Below are positions 4,988 through 7,806 of a DNA stretch of 7,806 bases, piece by piece (position 1 is the first letter of the stretch; the number at the start of each line of letters is the position of its first letter). The notes under the pieces are model-generated. The model was not told the DNA's origin and did no database searches. It was given only the letters and a program-made list of their open reading frames with translations. Where the stretch lies: contig CABUGI010000086.1 in assembly GCA_902491055.1 (NCBI GenBank), positions 1-7,806 on the forward strand, read 5' to 3'. The position numbers and the translations under genes were made by a program. This stretch comes from an uncultured Collinsella sp. GTDB taxonomy: Bacteria > Actinomycetota > Coriobacteriia > Coriobacteriales > Coriobacteriaceae.

Positions 4988-6397
4988 TTACTCGCCCAGC
5001 AGGCTCTTGGTGATGGAAGCGGCGGCCTTCTTGCCGGCGCCCATCGCCAGAATGACCGTAGCGGCACCGGTGACGATGTCGCCGCCGGCCCAGATGCGGG
5101 GATCGGTGGTCTGGCCGGTCTCCTCGTCGGCGACGATGTAGCCCCACTTGTTGAGCTCCATCTTGCCGCCGATCTTCTTTGCGAAGGGGTTGGCGTTGGT
5201 GCCGATAGCCGAGATCGCGACGTCGCAGGGGATCTCCTCGATGGCGCCCTCGATGGGCACCGGGCGGCGACGGCCGGACTCGTCAGGCTCGCCGAGTTCC
5301 ATCTTCTGGACCTTGACGGCGCACACGGAGCCGTCCTCGCCAGCGACAAACTCGAGCGGGGAGACGAGCGGCAGAACCTCGACGCCCTCGGCCTTGGCGT
5401 GGTGCAGCTCGGCACGACGGCAAGGCATTTCATCCTCGGTACGACGGTAGGCGATAATGGCGTGCTCGGCGCCCAGGCGCTTGGCGGTACGGACGGCGTC
5501 CATAGCCACGTTGCCGCCGCCAAAGACGACGACGTTCTTGCCGTGCTTGGTGGGGGTGTCGTACTCGGGGAACTTGTTGGCCTTCATCAGGTTCACGCGG
5601 GTGAGGTACTCGTTCGCGAAGAAGACGTTGGGCAGGTTCTCGCCGGGGACGTTGAGGAACTTGGGCAGGCCGGCGCCGGTCGCCACGTAGATGGCGTCGA
5701 AGCCCTGCTCGAACAGCTCCTCGGCCGTGGCCATGTTGCCCACGACGGAGTTGTACTCAAACTTGACGCCCATGTCCTCCAGGCCGTCAATCTCGCGCTT
5801 GACGACTGCCTTGGGCAGACGGAACTCGGGGATGCCGTAGACCAGCACGCCGCCGCCGGTAAAGAAGGCCTCAAAGACGGTAACGTCAAAGCCGTTACGG
5901 GCGAGCTCGCCGGCGCAGGTGATGCCGGACGGGCCGGAGCCGACGACGGCGACCTTCTTGCCGTTCTTGGGGGCCATCTTGGGTGTGGAGGCGAGCTCGG
6001 GGCGGTCACCCAGGAAGCGCTCGAGCTGGCCGATGGCCACGGGCTCGGACTTCTTACCACGGATGCACTTGCCCTCGCACTGGTTCTCCTGCGGGCAGAC
6101 GCGGCCGCAGATGGCGGGAAGCATGGAGTCCTCGCGGATGGTATCGAGAGCGCCGCCGAAGTCCTTCTCGCGGATCTGCTCGATAAAGCGGGGGATGTTG
6201 ATGTTGACGGGGCAGCCCTCAACACAGAACGGCTTCTTGCAGTTGAGACAGCGCTCGGCCTCGGCCAGCGCCATCTCCTCGGTGAAGCCCTTGTCGACGG
6301 GGCGGAAGTCGCAGGCGCGCTCGGCAGCCGGCTCCTCGTTATCGGGGGTGCGGGGCGACTTCATATCGGCAACGAAACGACCGTTAACTAGTGGCAT
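4988..6397 (-). CDS. gltA: NADPH-dependent glutamate synthase small-subunit homologue (GltA/NfnB-like FAD, [4Fe-4S] oxidoreductase)
   Basis: A 469-residue flavoprotein of the GltD/homotetrameric GltA family. The N-terminal ferredoxin-like part has Cys50, 53, 58 and 62 (CLNCKKPFCVEGCP) and Cys97, 101, 107 and 111 (CGRVCPQENQCEGKC), enough for two [4Fe-4S] clusters. VVGSGPSG at 151-158 binds FAD, GGGVLVYGIPEFRLPK at 181-196 is the conserved flavin loop, VVVFGGGNVAMD at 289-300 is the NADP(H) dinucleotide fold, followed by AYRRTEDEMPCRRAE at 316-330, and WAGGDIVTGAATVILAMGAG at 436-455 closes the flavin site. No glutamine amidotransferase or large glutamate synthase gene is in the window. Its start overlaps by 10 bases the end of the NfnA-like gene, whose last codons carry its ribosome binding site. 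That pairing points to NfnB, the subunit that bifurcates electrons between ferredoxin and NAD while handling NADP(H), or to sulfide dehydrogenase SudA. Family certain; exact role inferred. Confidence 0.93.
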   Translation of the reverse strand: MPLVNGRFVADMKSPRTPDNEEPAAERACDFRPVDKGFTEEMALAEAERCLNCKKPFCVEGCPVNINIPRFIEQIREKDFGGALDTIREDSMLPAICGRVCPQENQCEGKCIRGKKSEPVAIGQLERFLGDRPELASTPKMAPKNGKKVAVVGSGPSGITCAGELARNGFDVTVFEAFFTGGGVLVYGIPEFRLPKAVVKREIDGLEDMGVKFEYNSVVGNMATAEELFEQGFDAIYVATGAGLPKFLNVPGENLPNVFFANEYLTRVNLMKANKFPEYDTPTKHGKNVVVFGGGNVAMDAVRTAKRLGAEHAIIAYRRTEDEMPCRRAELHHAKAEGVEVLPLVSPLEFVAGEDGSVCAVKVQKMELGEPDESGRRRPVPIEGAIEEIPCDVAISAIGTNANPFAKKIGGKMELNKWGYIVADEETGQTTDPRIWAGGDIVTGAATVILAMGAGKKAAASITKSLLGE

Positions 6398-7227
6398 GCG
6401 CAGCTCTTTTCCTCATAGGCCTTGAGGGACTCGCCCTCTTCGGAACGGTAAGCGGCCTGGCGGGCACGAAGGTCATCCCAGTCGACCAGGGTGGCATCGA
6501 AGTCGGGGCCGTCGACGCAAGCGAACTTGGTCACGCCGCCCACCTCGACGCGGCAGCAGCCGCACATGCCGGTGCCGTCAACCATGATGGGGTTGAGCGA
6601 TGCGGTGATGGGGGTGTCGTACTTCTGGGCGGTGAGGGTCGAGAACTTCATCATCGGAACGGGGCCGACGCAGAAGACCTGGCTCACGGCCTTGTCCTGC
6701 AGCAGGCGCTCCAGCGGAGCGGTAACAACGCCCTGCTCGCCGTAGGAGCCGTCATCGGTAGTGATGTGGATGTGGTCCTCGTCGAGGAGCTCGCGGAACT
6801 GGTCCTCCATGAGCAGGAGGTCCTTGGTGCGGGCGCCCATGATGGCGTGCACCTCGTGACCGGTCTCGACCAGGTGCTTAGCGACCGGGAAGGCAATTGC
6901 CAGGCCGACGCCGCCGCCAATGACAGCGCAGGGGCCCTCGGCCATCTCGGTGGGAACGCCCAGCGGGCCCACGACGTCGCGCAGCGACTCGCCGGCCTCG
7001 TAGGTGGAAAGCATCTCGGTGGTCTTGCCGATCACCATGAAGATGAACTCGACCCAGCCCTCGTCACCGTTCCAGCCGGCCAGGGTAAACGGGACGCGCT
7101 CGCCCGTCTCGTTGGCGCGAACCATGAGGAACTGTCCAGCGTGCGCATGCTTGGCGATTGCAGGCGCCTCGATGCGGAACTTGAACACCTTCTCCGAGAA
7201 CTGCGTCTTCTCCAGGATCTTATACAT
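6388..7227 (-). CDS. Sulfide/dihydroorotate dehydrogenase-like FAD/NAD-binding subunit (NfnA/SudB/PyrK-like)
   Basis: A 279-residue electron-transfer subunit with a ferredoxin-reductase fold. The FAD domain spans about 1-95, with RVPFTLAG at 44-51 as the flavin-contact 'RxPxT/S' motif; the NAD domain starts at AVIGGGVGLAIAFPVAKHL (101-119), and CVGPVPMM at 186-193 is the conserved 'xxGPxxMM' nucleotide loop. The C-terminal cluster site reads D217-GTG-M-C222-G-C224-C225, with Cys237 further on (KFACVDGP), the arrangement expected for a [2Fe-2S] cluster; in Thermotoga NfnA an Asp plus three Cys are reported as ligands, and Asp217 would be its counterpart. In NfnAB this subunit exchanges electrons with NAD(H). 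PyrK is less likely because no pyrD lies nearby and a GltA-type partner follows with a 10-base overlap. ATG 7227 has GAGAGGGG 4 bases upstream. The protein ends in an odd SCACH tail. Confidence 0.92.
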   Translation of the reverse strand: MYKILEKTQFSEKVFKFRIEAPAIAKHAHAGQFLMVRANETGERVPFTLAGWNGDEGWVEFIFMVIGKTTEMLSTYEAGESLRDVVGPLGVPTEMAEGPCAVIGGGVGLAIAFPVAKHLVETGHEVHAIMGARTKDLLLMEDQFRELLDEDHIHITTDDGSYGEQGVVTAPLERLLQDKAVSQVFCVGPVPMMKFSTLTAQKYDTPITASLNPIMVDGTGMCGCCRVEVGGVTKFACVDGPDFDATLVDWDDLRARQAAYRSEEGESLKAYEEKSCACH

Positions 7228-7245
7228 AGAACCCCTCTCTTGTTA

Positions 7246-7328
7246 GGGCTGCCGAACCGTGCCTCCACGGAAATGGACGGTAGCCCGAATAAAACCGTAC
7301 GCGCACAGGCGTTGTGCAGACATACGGT
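7246..7328 (-). promoter_or_regulatory. Structured leader of the oxidoreductase operon, possible attenuator
   Basis: Read on the - strand, ACCGTA (7328-7323) pairs with TACGGT (7299-7294) with an inner GCACA/TGTGC stem (7317-7313 with 7307-7303), followed at once by a T-rich TTTATT, which looks terminator-like. A second hairpin follows: GGGCT (7286-7282) with AGCCC (7250-7246) and, nested, ACCGT (7281-7277) with ACGGT (7260-7256). The 3' arm of the first stem could instead pair with the 5' inner arm of the second (TACGGT with ACCGT), giving exclusive folds. No known riboswitch class was recognised. The ribosome binding site lies outside both stems. Confidence 0.4.
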
Positions 7329-7332
7329 GCAA

Positions 7333-7338
7333 ATTATA
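7333..7338 (-). promoter_or_regulatory. Probable -10 box of the oxidoreductase operon promoter
   Basis: The - strand reads TATAAT exactly here, the consensus -10. It lies about 105 bases upstream of the NfnA-like start, so the message would start near 7326 with a leader of about 100 bases. No good -35 box is found at the right distance, so the promoter may be weak or need an activator. Confidence 0.55.
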
Positions 7339-7388
7339 CCCTCATGGACATGTCGCTTACGTGTATCTTTGGCAGGCGGGAAAACTGA

Positions 7389-7586
7389 CCTACCAAAAAG
7401 GGACAGGTTTATTTTGGCAGGTTTTATCAGGCAAAACGGCAAAGGGGGCCGGCCTCGCGCTTCGTTGAGGTCGGCCCCCTTTGGGGCGTTACGCATGCAT
7501 GGTGGCACTGGGCTTATTGCGACGCGGCCACTGTGGCGTTTCCGCAGACAAAACCTGCCAAAATAAACCTGTCCCTAAATGGTAGG
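7389..7586. repeat. Second GGGACAG-core inverted repeat, bracketing a hairpin
   Basis: Left arm 7389-7425 and right arm 7550-7586 are reverse complements over 37 positions with three adjacent differences (7396-7398); the inner 27 (7399-7425 against 7550-7576) match exactly. The 124 bases between hold the terminator-like hairpin at 7441-7482. Within each arm CCTACCAAA and TTTGGCAGG (7389-7397, 7413-7421) are themselves near-complementary and flank GGGACAGGTTTATTT. The right arm stops 2 bases short of the pth stop codon, and matching A/T bases extend into it (AAAAC at 7381-7385 and its complement at 7586-7590). The core is the same as in the element at 866-934, but the flanks differ. Confidence 0.82.
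7441..7482 (-). terminator. Strong hairpin inside the second inverted repeat, likely terminator of pth
   Basis: AAAGGGGGCCGGCCTC (7441-7456) and GAGGTCGGCCCCCTTT (7467-7482) pair over 16 positions with one G-T wobble around a 10-base loop. The stem is G/C-rich and capped by AAA/TTT at the base, the layout of a two-way intrinsic terminator. On the - strand it would end the pth transcript, about 107 bases after the stop codon, and the following T-rich bases are interrupted (TTTGCCGTTTT). Confidence 0.7.
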
Positions 7587-7588
7587 TT

Positions 7589-7806
7589 TTAGTGCTTGCC
7601 GTTGGCGGAGGCGGCGCCGTTGACATGGTCGCGGGCATAGACTACGCCGTGCACGATCGCCAGGCCGGCGGCGTCGGCCGCGCGGGCACAGGTGTCCTGG
7701 AAGTCCTCGGCCTCGCGGGCGCGCAGCTGCTTGAGCACGTAGTCGGCGACAGCCATCTTGCCGGGAGGGTTGCCGATGCCGGTGCGGATGCGGCTGAAGT
7801 CGCGGC
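7589..7806 (-). CDS. pth: Peptidyl-tRNA hydrolase, C-terminal part
   Basis: The - strand is open from the window edge to a TAA at 7591-7589, giving the last 71 residues of a protein that begins outside. It reads RDFSRIRTGIGNPPGKM, then ADYVLKQL, an acidic/alanine helical stretch (REAEDFQDTCARAADAAGL), and a Ser/Asn/Lys tail. The 'R-x-RxGIGxPxGxxxxxDYVL' block is the C-terminal hallmark of bacterial Pth, the enzyme that frees tRNA from peptidyl-tRNAs released early by the ribosome. The catalytic His and Asp lie in the missing N-terminal part. The stop codon abuts the right arm of the large inverted repeat, so the repeat may have inserted just at the gene end. Confidence 0.9.
   Translation of the reverse strand, partial: RDFSRIRTGIGNPPGKMAVADYVLKQLRAREAEDFQDTCARAADAAGLAIVHGVVYARDHVNGAASANGKH

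Noticed and set aside
5399..6391. 330-codon + strand frame opposite the GltA/NfnB-like gene
   Set aside because: Low-complexity Val/Leu/Gly/Asp/Ala composition, mirrors the codon bias of the real gene on the other strand, and no motif is visible.
7228..7328. tRNA or small RNA gene in the oxidoreductase leader
   Set aside because: The stems do not make a cloverleaf and no T-loop GTTCRA-type sequence or CCA end is seen; a 5' leader explains the position better.
6391..7566. 391-codon + strand frame crossing the NfnA-like gene, its leader and part of the repeat
   Set aside because: It runs through a gene, a promoter and two hairpins without any domain; the composition is that of an antisense shadow.

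Overview
The window looks like a chromosomal stretch from a high-G+C, anaerobic gut actinobacterium of the class Coriobacteriia, most likely Collinsella or a close relative. This rests on the strong G/C third-position bias, the gene content (a flavin/iron-sulfur oxidoreductase pair, a four-gene polar amino acid ABC operon, a cytidylate-kinase-like protein) and overall resemblance to that group. I ran no search, so the genus is an inference.

Layout on the + strand: the C-terminal end of a probable PpiC/SurA-type peptidyl-prolyl isomerase (1-171); a GatB/YqeY-domain protein (226-669); a 370-base non-coding stretch (670-1039) holding two hairpins, a long inverted repeat built around a GGGACAG core, and a likely promoter; then a compact operon for a polar amino acid ABC importer in the order ATPase (1040-1771), Tat/lipoprotein-type solute-binding protein (1780-2655), permease (2681-3427), permease (3431-4069). 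A 104-base imperfect palindrome (4071-4174) separates this operon from a cytidylate-kinase-like gene (4241-4864).

Layout on the - strand: the two strands converge at 4865-4987, where a strong hairpin with a T-run on the - strand ends the oxidoreductase operon. That operon is read right to left: an NfnA/SudB/PyrK-like FAD, NAD and [2Fe-2S] subunit (7227-6388), overlapping by 10 bases with a GltA/NfnB-like FAD and double [4Fe-4S] subunit (6397-4988). Together they would form an NfnAB-type NADH-dependent ferredoxin:NADP oxidoreductase, or less likely a sulfide dehydrogenase. Their leader (about 7228-7328) is rich in alternative pairings. Beyond it lies a second large GGGACAG-core inverted repeat (7389-7586) that brackets a strong hairpin and abuts the stop codon of a partial peptidyl-tRNA hydrolase gene (7589-7806).

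The genes are recognisable housekeeping, transport and redox functions. I found no undescribed multi-gene system. The least explained material is non-coding: two inverted-repeat elements that share a core but have different, self-complementary flanks, the 104-base palindrome, and the oxidoreductase leader.
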